From: Opitutia bacterium
GTDB taxonomy: Bacteria > Verrucomicrobiota > Verrucomicrobiia > Opitutales > Opitutaceae
DNA length: 5,228 nt
Assembly (NCBI GenBank): GCA_025351035.1
Contig: JANXWT010000252.1
Location: forward strand, 1 to 5,228
Reading direction: 5' to 3'
Within the stretch, counting starts at the first letter, position 1; the number at the start of each line of letters is the position of its first letter. A model generated the notes under the pieces. That model saw nothing but the letters and a program-made list of their open reading frames with translations. It was not told the DNA's origin and did no database searches. Both the position numbers and the translations under genes were made by a program. Of the stretch, positions 1 through 5,228 are shown piece after piece.

Positions 1-1
1 A

Positions 2-517
2 AATCTGCCGACTTCGAATCCCGGTCGCGATCACCTCATCATCAAGAAAGACCGCTTTCGCCTGCTCGTCTTCACGGTGCTTGGCCGCAGTTTCATGGGC
101 GCGAAAGCCGATTGCCCCTTCCTCTGCGCCGACGCGATGCTCAAGCGTCTCGCCGGCCAATACGACGCCGCCTTCGTCGAGATTCACGCCGAGGCCACCT
201 CCGAAAAACAGGCGATGGGTTGGCACCTCGCGGGGCGCGCCGTTGCTGTGCTCGGCACGCACACGCATGTCGCCACGGCCGACGCCACATTGCTGCGCCA
301 GCAAACCGCGTTCATGTGCGACGTCGGCATGAGCGGGCCGCACGAATCGGTGCTCGGCCGCGAAATTGAACCCGTGCTCGGCCGGTTCCTCGATGGCCTG
401 CCGCGCCGCTTCGAAGTCGCCACCGGCGACGTGAAAATGTCCTGCGCTCTCGTGGAATTTTCTCCCGACGGCCGCGCCACCAAGATCGAACGCATGAGCG
501 TTCCGCTGCCGAAATGA
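2..517 (+). CDS. ymdB: YmdB-type (TIGR00282-like) metallophosphoesterase, 3' part
   Basis: The frame is open from the left edge, so the N-terminus lies outside the window; 171 residues are visible. Seen: an 'NPGR' stretch near residues 6-9, 'VEIHAEATSEK' with His62, and 'GTHTHV' with His87 and His89, followed by 'CDVGMSGPHESVLG' and 'RFLDGLPRRFEVA'. These are hallmarks of the YmdB family, whose characterised Bacillus subtilis member is a dinuclear-metal phosphodiesterase acting on 2',3'-cyclic nucleotides. The three histidines match the spacing of the family's C-terminal metal ligands (recalled as His150, His175 and His177), so roughly 90 residues, carrying the remaining Asp, Glu and Asn ligands, should lie upstream. 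The GTG at 77 is internal and not a start, because homology continues before it. The stop overlaps the next gene's ATG by 4 bases, implying co-transcription and perhaps translational coupling. The protein is probably cytoplasmic. The family call is firm; the physiological substrate is inferred only from the family. The name refers to Bacillus ymdB, not the unrelated E. coli macrodomain gene. Confidence 0.9.
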   Translation, partial: NLPTSNPGRDHLIIKKDRFRLLVFTVLGRSFMGAKADCPFLCADAMLKRLAGQYDAAFVEIHAEATSEKQAMGWHLAGRAVAVLGTHTHVATADATLLRQQTAFMCDVGMSGPHESVLGREIEPVLGRFLDGLPRRFEVATGDVKMSCALVEFSPDGRATKIERMSVPLPK

Positions 518-1362
518 AATTCGCGTCGCCCGCTGCCGATGTCTTTGTGCCGGACGGCGCGCCGCTCGCCGCCGCCCTCGCGCGCACGACGCACCTCTGC
601 CTCGCCGCGCACCAGGACGACATCGAGATCATGGCCTATCACGGCATCGCGGAATGTTTCGGCCAGCTTGATCGCTGCTTTACCGGTGTGGTTTTGACCG
701 ACGGCAGCGGCAGTCCGCGGGCGGGCAAGTTCGCCAAGTTCACCGACGAAGAGATGAAAGCCGTGCGCCGCGCCGAGCAGCGCAAGGCCGCCAAGCTCGG
801 CCGTTACTCCGCCGTCATCCAACTGGCGCATCCAAGCGTCCTCGTGAAAAACGCGAAATCCGCTGCCGTCGCGCACGACCTCGCGTCCATCTTCGCGCAC
901 TGTTCGCCACACACCGTCTACCTGCACAATCCGGCGGACAAGCACGACACCCACGTTGCCTGCTTCCGGCGGTGCATCGAGGCGTTGCGGAAGCTGCCGA
1001 TAACTCGGCGTCCGAAAGTCGTCTACGGTTGCGAAGTCTGGCGCGATCTCGACTGGCTCGGCGACGCCGAGAAAGTCGCGCTCGACGTCTCGGCGAATCC
1101 GAAACTTGCCGCGAAACTCGTTGCGGTCTTCCAGTCCCAGATCGCGGGCGGCAAGCGCTACGATCTTGCCACGGCCGGCCGGCGTCTCGCCAACGCCACC
1201 TTCCATACCTCGCACACTACCGACCGCGCCGCCGCGCTCACGTGGGCGATGGACCTCACGCCGCTCCTGCGCAACGGCCGGCTATCCGTCGGCAAATTTG
1301 CCCTCGCCGGCGTCGAACGCCTCCGCGCCGACATCGCGAAGCGAATTCGGCGCTTGGGATAG
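514..1362 (+). CDS. PIG-L/LmbE-family deacetylase
   Basis: This 282-residue protein is probably a cytoplasmic zinc-dependent de-N-acetylase. PIG-L/LmbE enzymes remove acetyl groups from N-acetylglucosamine-containing substrates such as GlcNAc-inositol or bacillithiol and mycothiol precursors. Seen: 'CLAAHQDDIEIMA' at residues 29-41, the counterpart of the family AHPDD motif, with His33 and Asp36 as likely metal ligand and catalytic residues. Also seen are 'VVLTDGSGSPR' (59-69), 'RRAEQRKAAKLG' (85-96), which matches the family's R-E-AA-LG helix, and 'HNPADKHDTHVA' (138-149), where His144 and His147 correspond to the second metal-binding motif. A Gln replaces the usual Pro of AHPDD; the rest of the motif is intact, so activity is likely retained. 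No signal peptide is visible. The start at 514 overlaps the preceding stop codon, and no ribosome binding site is visible, which fits translational coupling. The true substrate cannot be read from the sequence, and nearby genes do not indicate a thiol or lipid pathway. Confidence 0.9.
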   Translation: MKFASPAADVFVPDGAPLAAALARTTHLCLAAHQDDIEIMAYHGIAECFGQLDRCFTGVVLTDGSGSPRAGKFAKFTDEEMKAVRRAEQRKAAKLGRYSAVIQLAHPSVLVKNAKSAAVAHDLASIFAHCSPHTVYLHNPADKHDTHVACFRRCIEALRKLPITRRPKVVYGCEVWRDLDWLGDAEKVALDVSANPKLAAKLVAVFQSQIAGGKRYDLATAGRRLANATFHTSHTTDRAAALTWAMDLTPLLRNGRLSVGKFALAGVERLRADIAKRIRRLG

Positions 1363-1370
1363 CAAAGCCA

Positions 1371-1443
1371 ATCGCGGAAACGCGGAGAGGGGGAAGCACC
1401 GGAACTTTCTTTCGGCGATCCCGCTCCTCCGCATATCCGCGAT
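1371..1443. repeat. Imperfect inverted repeat with CGCGGA motifs, intergenic
   Basis: The left arm (1371-1390) reads ATCGCGGAAACGCGGAGAGG. The right arm (1424-1443) is its imperfect reverse complement, with 16 of 20 positions matching, around a 33-base loop. The repeat begins 8 bases after the deacetylase stop codon, so its transcript could fold as a 3' hairpin and end or stabilise the upstream message; no U-run follows. Each arm holds two CGCGGA-like units about 10 bases apart. Together with the following stretch to 1500 it resembles degenerate intergenic repeats that I recall from Verrucomicrobia and Planctomycetes, but copy number cannot be tested here. Confidence 0.5.
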
Positions 1444-1493
1444 CTCTTGGTCGGGATAATTTCTTGTGTCTCTTGGCGGTTTTTTGTGGCCAA
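1444..1493 (-). repeat. Possible dispersed intergenic repeat, 'CCACAAAAAACCGCCAAG'-like
   Basis: Read on the minus strand this segment contains GGCCACAAAAAACCGCCAAG followed by AGACACAAGAAATTATCC, a run of short CCA/ACA/CAAG words at roughly 8-10 base intervals. I recall similar 'accacaaagaacgccaagaacacaaag' stretches scattered between genes in many environmental bacteria. Its composition (A/C-rich on one strand) differs sharply from the flanking coding sequence. It directly abuts the inverted repeat at 1371-1443, and the two may be parts of one element. The family assignment is from memory and uncertain. Confidence 0.4.
1455..1460 (+). promoter_or_regulatory. Isolated -10-like hexamer upstream of the OsmC gene
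   Basis: GATAAT differs from the consensus TATAAT at one position and lies 40 bases before the OsmC start, in an AT-rich patch. No convincing -35 element is seen at the proper distance (CATATC at 1432-1437). It may only be a by-product of the surrounding repeat, so this is a weak candidate. Confidence 0.18.
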
Positions 1494-1500
1494 CTCATCC

Positions 1501-1914
1501 ATGGTCAAAAGCACCGGCATCTATCTCGGCGAACTCAGTTGCCAGCTCACGCACGGCCCGTCGGGCCAGGTCATCAGCACGGACGCCCCGAAGGACAACC
1601 ACGGGCGCGGCCTGGCATTCTCGCCGACCGATCTCGCGACGGCGTCGTTCGCGTCGTGCATGGTCAGCACCATGGCCATCGCGGCGAAACTGAAGCTCGG
1701 CTTCGACATCCCCGGCATCCGCTGGGAAGTGACCAAGGAAATGTCCGCCGCCGCGCCACGCCGCATCGTGCGCATCGCCACGCAAATCTGGCTCCCGGTT
1801 TCCCGCACGAAGGATCCCGAGAACATCCTCGAGCAGGCGGCGCTCAATTGCCCCGTGCATCACAGCCTGCATCCGTCGATCGAGCGTCCGGTGACTTTTC
1901 ACTGGGCAGAGTGA
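1501..1914 (+). CDS. OsmC-family protein (thiol-dependent peroxidase-like)
   Basis: The 137-residue product has the usual OsmC/Ohr-family length. Seen: 'TDAPKDNHGRGLAFSPTDL' (27-45), then 'ASFASCMVSTMAI' with Cys53 at the start of the central helix, and 'LNCPVHHSLHP' with Cys117. These are the two conserved cysteines that reduce organic peroxides in characterised members, which act as cytoplasmic homodimers. Whether this subgroup is a true peroxidase or has another thiol role is unknown. The ATG at 1501 was chosen because similarity begins with 'STGIYLGELSCQLTHGPSG' and the 18 in-frame residues upstream, from a GTG at 1447, fall in intergenic repeat. No Shine-Dalgarno sequence precedes the ATG. 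The gene stands alone: 138 bases separate it from the upstream gene and a strong hairpin follows its stop, suggesting its own transcript. No OhrR-like regulator gene or clear operator is in the window. Confidence 0.92.
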   Translation: MVKSTGIYLGELSCQLTHGPSGQVISTDAPKDNHGRGLAFSPTDLATASFASCMVSTMAIAAKLKLGFDIPGIRWEVTKEMSAAAPRRIVRIATQIWLPVSRTKDPENILEQAALNCPVHHSLHPSIERPVTFHWAE

Positions 1915-1927
1915 CGGGGTTTTCTCG

Positions 1928-1952
1928 TTTCGCGGAAATATTTTCCGCGAAA
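1928..1952. repeat. Perfect hairpin just after the OsmC gene, candidate terminator or operator
   Basis: The arms TTTCGCGGAAA (1928-1938) and TTTCCGCGAAA (1942-1952) are exact reverse complements with a TAT loop. The hairpin starts 13 bases after the OsmC stop, as a transcription terminator would. It lacks a following T-run on either strand (AAATTACG follows), so it is not a textbook intrinsic terminator. It could instead protect the 3' end of the message or serve as a symmetric protein-binding site for the next gene, whose start lies 120 bases away. Confidence 0.6.
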
Positions 1953-2017
1953 ATTACGCCGAAGAGTTGGGAAAGTGCGGCGAAACTACGCGCTTCTGCG
2001 CCGGAGGCCAAAGCTGC

Positions 2018-2032
2018 TCCGCGGTTCGCGGA
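2018..2032. repeat. Small perfect inverted repeat upstream of the secreted-protein gene
   Basis: TCCGCG (2018-2023) and CGCGGA (2027-2032) pair exactly around a GTT loop, 39 bases before the ATG at 2072. It uses the same CGCGGA word as the other two intergenic repeats but in the opposite arm order. In GC-rich DNA a 6-bp-arm hairpin can arise by chance. The rest of the 157-base gap (1915-2071) shows no clear promoter or binding site. Confidence 0.35.
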
Positions 2033-2071
2033 TTTCATGGAAGAAACGCCGAACTCGCGTATCAAATCTCC

Positions 2072-2770
2072 ATGCACTTCCTTCATTGCTCCAGTGTGAA
2101 ACTGCTCGGCAGCCTCGCGGTTTTCGCTCTTGTGGCCTCGGCTCAGGACATCGACGTCACCAAGATTCCGACCAGTCACGACTGGGACATGACCGAAGGC
2201 ACCAAGTGCTCGGTCGTTGAGATCAAGGGCAAGACCGCGCTGCGTCTCGATCAGCCGCCGGAGACCGAGGACGGCAAAGTCATCGGCGGCACGAGCCTCG
2301 TGGTTCTCCGCGGCCTGGAGTTCAAGAACGGCGAAATTGAACTGGACGTTCTGGGCAGCGCGCAGCTCGTGCAGAAGAGTTTCATCGGCATCGCGATTCG
2401 CGTCGATCCGACGACCGGGCACCACGACGCGATTTACCTGCGGCCGTTCAATTTCAAGGCGACGGACCCCGAGCGCCACGCGCACGCCGTGCAATACACC
2501 TCCAACCCGGAGTGGACGTGGAAACGCTTGCGCGCCGAGCGTCACAATGAATACGAGAAGCCTGTCGCGGACTCGCTCGACGGCGACGGTTGGGTGCATG
2601 TGCGCGTCGTCGTGCAGCGGCCGAGCGTGAAGATCTATCTCGACCGCGCTCCGGAGCCGAGTCTGGAAGTCGCCGAACTCAGCGGCCGCGGCGGCGGTCT
2701 GGTGGGGCTGTGGGCGAACGAGACTCAGCCGGCGTATTTTGCCAACCTGCGGATCACGCACGCACCCTGA
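2072..2770 (+). CDS. Secreted concanavalin-A-like (LamG/DUF1080-like) protein, uncharacterised
   Basis: The precursor is 232 residues. An N-terminal signal peptide is visible: Lys10, a hydrophobic core 'LLGSLAVFALVASA' (11-24) and an A-S-A cleavage motif before Gln25, so the protein should be exported to the periplasm or beyond. The mature part reads as one beta-rich domain: 'FKNGEIELDVLG' (84-95), 'SFIGIAIRV' (103-111), 'DAIYLRPFNF' (119-128), 'HAVQYTSNPEWTWKRLR' (138-154), 'DGWVHVRVVVQRPSVKIYLD' (172-191), 'GGGLVGLW' (207-214) and 'AYFANLRIT' (221-229). This order matches jelly-roll domains of the LamG/3-keto-disaccharide-hydrolase (DUF1080) type, often carbohydrate-related. I see no obvious catalytic signature, so binding and hydrolysis both remain possible. 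The ATG at 2072 was preferred over an in-frame TTG at 1967 because it places the signal peptide at the start; GTG 2096 is an alternative that would also keep the core. No Shine-Dalgarno sequence is seen. The function is unknown. Confidence 0.82.
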   Translation: MHFLHCSSVKLLGSLAVFALVASAQDIDVTKIPTSHDWDMTEGTKCSVVEIKGKTALRLDQPPETEDGKVIGGTSLVVLRGLEFKNGEIELDVLGSAQLVQKSFIGIAIRVDPTTGHHDAIYLRPFNFKATDPERHAHAVQYTSNPEWTWKRLRAERHNEYEKPVADSLDGDGWVHVRVVVQRPSVKIYLDRAPEPSLEVAELSGRGGGLVGLWANETQPAYFANLRITHAP

Positions 2771-2857
2771 CCATCGCGGTTGAAACAGCCGGCGCCTTGG
2801 GACCGGGCGGTCATCTTTCGCGTTGCCAAGCCCGGCGACGCGACGTTGCCTCGCCCA
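2771..2857. other. Gap before argH, no clear regulatory signal
   Basis: These 87 bases hold a TTGAAA at 2780 that resembles a -35 hexamer, but no matching -10 element lies at the right spacing. GACCGGGCGGTC (2801-2812) is a short dyad with a 2-base centre, probably chance. No T-run terminator follows the secreted-protein gene, so read-through into argH is possible. Confidence 0.3.
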
Positions 2858-4261
2858 ATGGCTCACCAAGCGCAAGCCACCTGGGGTGGAAGATTTTCAT
2901 CGGGGCCCGCCGGTCTGATGCTGCGGTTCAGCGAATCGGTGTCGTGCGACGCCCGGCTCGCTCCGTTCGACCTGCAAGGCAGCAAGGCGCACTCCGCCAT
3001 GCTCGCGCACGTCGGCCTCCTTTCGCGGCGCGAGCGCGACGCCATCCACCGCGGGCTTGACGCCATCGGCTGCGAGATCATCGCCGGCAAATTCAAGTGG
3101 CATGCCAAGCTTGAGGATGTGCACATGAACATCGAGCAGGCGCTTACGAAGCGCGTGCCCGCCGCCGCCAAGCTCCACACCGCGCGCAGCCGCAACGACC
3201 AAGTCGCGACCGATATGCGGCTCTACCTCAAGGCCGCCTGTGCGGAACTTGGGACCCAGCTTCAAGCCGCGCAGCAGGCCATCCTGGGCGCCGCCACGCG
3301 ACACGTCGACGTGCTGATCCCCGGCTACACTCATCTTCAGCGCGCCCAGCCCGTTTATTTCGCGCACCAGCTCTTCGCTTATCTCGAAATGCTGGAGCGC
3401 GATGCCGGGCGTTTCGCCGCCGTGCACGATCACGCCAACTGGTGCCCGCTCGGTTCCGGCGCCATCGCCGGCACGACGCTGCCCATCGACCGCGAATTCA
3501 CGGCAAAACGACTCGGCTTCGTCGACGCCGCCGGCCGCCCGCGCGTCACGCAGAACAGCATGGACGCGGTGAGCGACCGCGATGTCCACCTCGAGTTCGC
3601 CGCCGCGTGCGCGCTCACCGGCGTGCATCTCTCCCGGATGGCGGAAGACATGATTTTGTGGGCCAGCATGGAATTCAAATTCGTCGAGTTGCCCGATGCG
3701 TTTTGCACCGGCTCGAGCCTGATGCCGCAAAAGAAGAATCCCGATTCGCTGGAGCTCATTCGCGGCAAGTCGGCGCGCCTGCAGGGCAACCTGCACACAC
3801 TGCTCACGCTCGTGAAGGGACTGCCGTTGACCTACAATCGCGATTTGCAGGAGGACAAGCGGCCGGTGTTTGACAGCCACGACCAGACTGCACTCTGCCT
3901 GGCGGTGCTGGCCGGCACGTTCGCCGGGATGAAGGTGAACCGATTCCGTTGCGTCATGGCGGTCGCCGACCCGGCGCTGCTTGCGACCGATCTCGCCGAT
4001 TACCTCGTGCGGGCCGGCGTGGCGTTCCGCGAGGCGCATCACGCGGTTGGCGGAGTCGTGCGGCTGGCCGAGCGCCAGAAAGTTCCGCTGAACCGGCTCT
4101 CGCTCGCCGAGGTGCAGAGCGTGCATGCGGCCTTCCGCAAAGATTGGGTCGAGGCATTTGATTTGCCGAAGGCCATGCAGCGTCGCACCGGCACGGGCAT
4201 GCCCGGCCCGGCGCAGGTGAAACGGCAGCTCGCGCGCTGGAAGAAATTGCTCGGGCAATAG
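2858..4261 (+). CDS. argH: Argininosuccinate lyase
   Basis: ArgH splits argininosuccinate into arginine and fumarate, the last step of arginine biosynthesis; it acts in the cytoplasm as a homotetramer with active sites shared between subunits. The 467-residue length is normal (E. coli about 457). Seen in order: 'TWGGRFSSGP' (8-17), 'EDVHMNIE', 'HTARSRNDQVATD' from His107, 'GYTHLQRAQP' with His159 as the likely catalytic acid partner, 'PLGSGAIAGTTLPIDRE', and the fumarate-lyase superfamily signature 'GSSLMPQKKNPD' from Gly285, whose Ser286-Ser287 pair contains the catalytic base. The C-terminal 'YNRDLQEDK' and 'DLADYLV' segments are also intact, so the enzyme should be active. The ATG at 2858 was chosen because it sets WGGRF near the N-terminus as in other ArgH proteins; a longer frame from TTG 2780 adds 26 unconserved residues. 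No Shine-Dalgarno sequence is visible. No other arg genes are in the window; mutL follows after 40 bases and may share a transcript. Confidence 0.98.
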   Translation: MAHQAQATWGGRFSSGPAGLMLRFSESVSCDARLAPFDLQGSKAHSAMLAHVGLLSRRERDAIHRGLDAIGCEIIAGKFKWHAKLEDVHMNIEQALTKRVPAAAKLHTARSRNDQVATDMRLYLKAACAELGTQLQAAQQAILGAATRHVDVLIPGYTHLQRAQPVYFAHQLFAYLEMLERDAGRFAAVHDHANWCPLGSGAIAGTTLPIDREFTAKRLGFVDAAGRPRVTQNSMDAVSDRDVHLEFAAACALTGVHLSRMAEDMILWASMEFKFVELPDAFCTGSSLMPQKKNPDSLELIRGKSARLQGNLHTLLTLVKGLPLTYNRDLQEDKRPVFDSHDQTALCLAVLAGTFAGMKVNRFRCVMAVADPALLATDLADYLVRAGVAFREAHHAVGGVVRLAERQKVPLNRLSLAEVQSVHAAFRKDWVEAFDLPKAMQRRTGTGMPGPAQVKRQLARWKKLLGQ

Positions 4262-4267
4262 CGGCCA

Positions 4268-4301
4268 CTGCGTTCCTGCGATTGCTGCGAATTTTCAATC
4301 G
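4268..4301. repeat. CTGCG triplet repeat and short hairpin in the argH-mutL gap
   Basis: CTGCG occurs at 4268, 4276 and 4285, spaced 8 and 9 bases apart. An exact 6-bp inverted repeat, CGATTG (4279-4284) and CAATCG (4296-4301), ends immediately before the mutL ATG. If it forms in RNA it would sit on the initiation region and could dampen translation. Both are short enough to be chance. Confidence 0.25.
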
Positions 4302-5228
4302 ATGCCCACTATCCGCATCCTCTCCGACCGGGTCGCGAACCAGATCGCGGCGGGCGAGGTGATCGAACGGCCGGCGGCGGTGGTGAAGGAACTGGTGGAG
4401 AACTCCCTCGATGCCGGCGCCACGCGCGTCGAGGTCGAGTTCCGCAGCGGCGGGCGCGCCTACATTCGCATCGAGGACAACGGCGGTGGCATGTCGCAGG
4501 ACGATGCACTGCTCTCACTCGAGCGCCACGCGACGAGCAAACTGACGGAGACGGCCGATCTCGACCGGTTGCACAGCTTTGGTTTCCGCGGCGAGGCGGT
4601 GCCCTCGATTGCCAGCATCTCGCGCTTTGAGCTCCAGACACGCCGAACGGCCGACGCCCATGGCACCGAGGTCGTCGTCAATGGCGGCAAACTCGTGCAC
4701 GTCCGCGAATGCGGCCTCGCTGCCGGCACGCGCATCGTCGTCTCGCATCTGTTTCACTCGGTGCCGGCGCGGCGGAAATTCCTCAAGAGCGACACCACCG
4801 AGTCGGCGCACATCATCCAGACCGTGCGGCTCTACGCCCTCGCCTGCCCGCAGACGGCGTTCACGCTCGTCGAGGACGGCCGCGTGCTCTTTCAGTCGCC
4901 GGTGTGCTCCACGTTGGAGGAGCGCGTCGCCGAGATTTTTGGCCGGCAGTTCGCCGCCGACTTGCTCCCGGTCGAGGTCGCGGAGGAGGGGATGACGCTC
5001 ACGGGGCTCATCGGGCAGCCGGGCACGAGCCGCTCGACGCGCCACGAGATGATCACCTTTGTCAACCGCCGGCCCGTTGACAGTCGCACGCTGAATTACG
5101 CGCTGCTCGAATCCTACGCGACCACGCTGCCGAAGGGCCGCTACCCGGTCGCGGTGCTTTTCCTCGAACTCGATCCCGCCGCCGTCGACGTGAACGTGCA
5201 CCCGGCGAAGCGCGAAGTGCGTTTCCGC
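4302..5228 (+). CDS. mutL: DNA mismatch repair protein MutL, 5' part
   Basis: MutL is the ATP-driven matchmaker that links mismatch recognition by MutS to strand incision. The 309 codons seen cover the whole N-terminal ATPase region; the C-terminal dimerisation domain, and any endonuclease motif, lie beyond the right edge. The GHKL ATPase motifs are intact: 'NQIAAGEVIERPAAVVKELV' (13-32) with catalytic Glu30, 'ENSLDAGAT' (33-41) with Mg-binding Asn34, 'EDNGGGM' (58-64), 'RHATSK' (75-80) and 'GFRGEAVPSI' (94-103). Then come 'VPARRKFL', 'TFVNRRPVDSRTL' and 'VDVNVHPAKREVRF', the second domain with its conserved Lys. The start aligns with E. coli MutL plus one residue (the Glu30/Asn34 pair corresponds to Glu29/Asn33 there). 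No Shine-Dalgarno sequence is seen. The gene lies 40 bases after argH on the same strand. Whether this MutL nicks DNA itself cannot be decided without the missing end. Confidence 0.98.
   Translation, partial: MPTIRILSDRVANQIAAGEVIERPAAVVKELVENSLDAGATRVEVEFRSGGRAYIRIEDNGGGMSQDDALLSLERHATSKLTETADLDRLHSFGFRGEAVPSIASISRFELQTRRTADAHGTEVVVNGGKLVHVRECGLAAGTRIVVSHLFHSVPARRKFLKSDTTESAHIIQTVRLYALACPQTAFTLVEDGRVLFQSPVCSTLEERVAEIFGRQFAADLLPVEVAEEGMTLTGLIGQPGTSRSTRHEMITFVNRRPVDSRTLNYALLESYATTLPKGRYPVAVLFLELDPAAVDVNVHPAKREVRFR

Noticed and set aside
184..1215. Minus-strand open frame of 343 residues spanning the metallophosphoesterase and deacetylase genes
   Set aside because: It lies opposite two well-supported genes and crosses their junction; no family resemblance.
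1967..2071. N-terminal extension of the secreted protein from a TTG codon
   Set aside because: It would bury the signal peptide 35 residues inside the protein and is made from intergenic sequence containing a hairpin.
972..2099. Plus-strand open frame of 375 residues
   Set aside because: It is out of frame with both the deacetylase and OsmC genes, crosses the repeat-filled gap, and is dominated by Arg, Ser and Ala.
2780..2857. N-terminal extension of argH from a TTG codon
   Set aside because: The 26 extra residues do not resemble any ArgH N-terminus, while the ATG at 2858 places WGGRF where it belongs.
1844..2875. Minus-strand open frame of 343 residues opposite the secreted-protein gene
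   Set aside because: It runs through an intergenic hairpin and the opposite strand of a gene with a clear signal peptide; the composition is that of an antisense shadow.
2897..4258. Long minus-strand open frame of 453 residues opposite argH
   Set aside because: It mirrors a certain argH gene in GC-rich DNA, where the antisense frame is often open. Its translation is rich in Arg, His, Glu and Ala and shows no recognisable motif.
4515..5201. Minus-strand open frame of 228 residues at the right end
   Set aside because: It is opposite mutL, whose ATPase motifs are unmistakable.
1..5228. Mobile element, CRISPR array, tRNA or defence/biosynthetic island
   Set aside because: I saw no transposase or integrase, no regularly spaced direct repeats, no tRNA-like cloverleaf, and only ordinary metabolic and repair genes on one strand.

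Overview
This window carries six genes, all on the + strand, from a GC-rich bacterial chromosome: the 3' end of a YmdB-type metallophosphoesterase gene, a PIG-L-type deacetylase gene, an OsmC-family gene, a secreted concanavalin-A-like protein gene, argH (argininosuccinate lyase), and the 5' two thirds of mutL (mismatch repair ATPase), which runs off the right edge. The gene set is housekeeping and metabolic, and nothing marks it as a mobile or accessory island. The wording of the proteins and the intergenic sequence suggest Verrucomicrobiota, perhaps the Opitutales group. That placement is inference from memory of similar proteins, not something the sequence proves.

Layout. Bases 2-1362 hold a tightly coupled pair: the metallophosphoesterase stop codon overlaps the deacetylase start codon in ATGA. 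Bases 1363-1500 are a 138-base gap filled with a degenerate CGCGGA-rich inverted repeat and an 'accgccaagagacacaag'-like stretch (read on the minus strand), resembling a dispersed intergenic repeat. The OsmC gene occupies 1501-1914. A 157-base gap (1915-2071) follows, with a perfect 11-bp-arm hairpin just after the OsmC stop and a smaller hairpin further on. The secreted protein occupies 2072-2770, followed by an 87-base gap without a clear signal. argH (2858-4261) and mutL (from 4302) are separated by only 40 bases and could be co-transcribed. No gap exceeds 300 bases, and I see no tRNA, rRNA, CRISPR array, insertion sequence or attachment site.

How the genes relate. The first two form a probable operon, but a shared pathway cannot be deduced. 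OsmC is a thiol-dependent peroxide-detoxification type protein. The secreted protein points to an envelope or extracellular carbohydrate-related role at most. ArgH completes arginine biosynthesis, and MutL is the mismatch repair matchmaker. None of the five visible start codons has a recognisable Shine-Dalgarno sequence, so translation starts here appear not to depend on one. I did not find an evident new multi-gene system. The most interesting items are the intergenic repeats, the uncharacterised secreted protein, and the PIG-L subfamily with its altered AHQDD motif.
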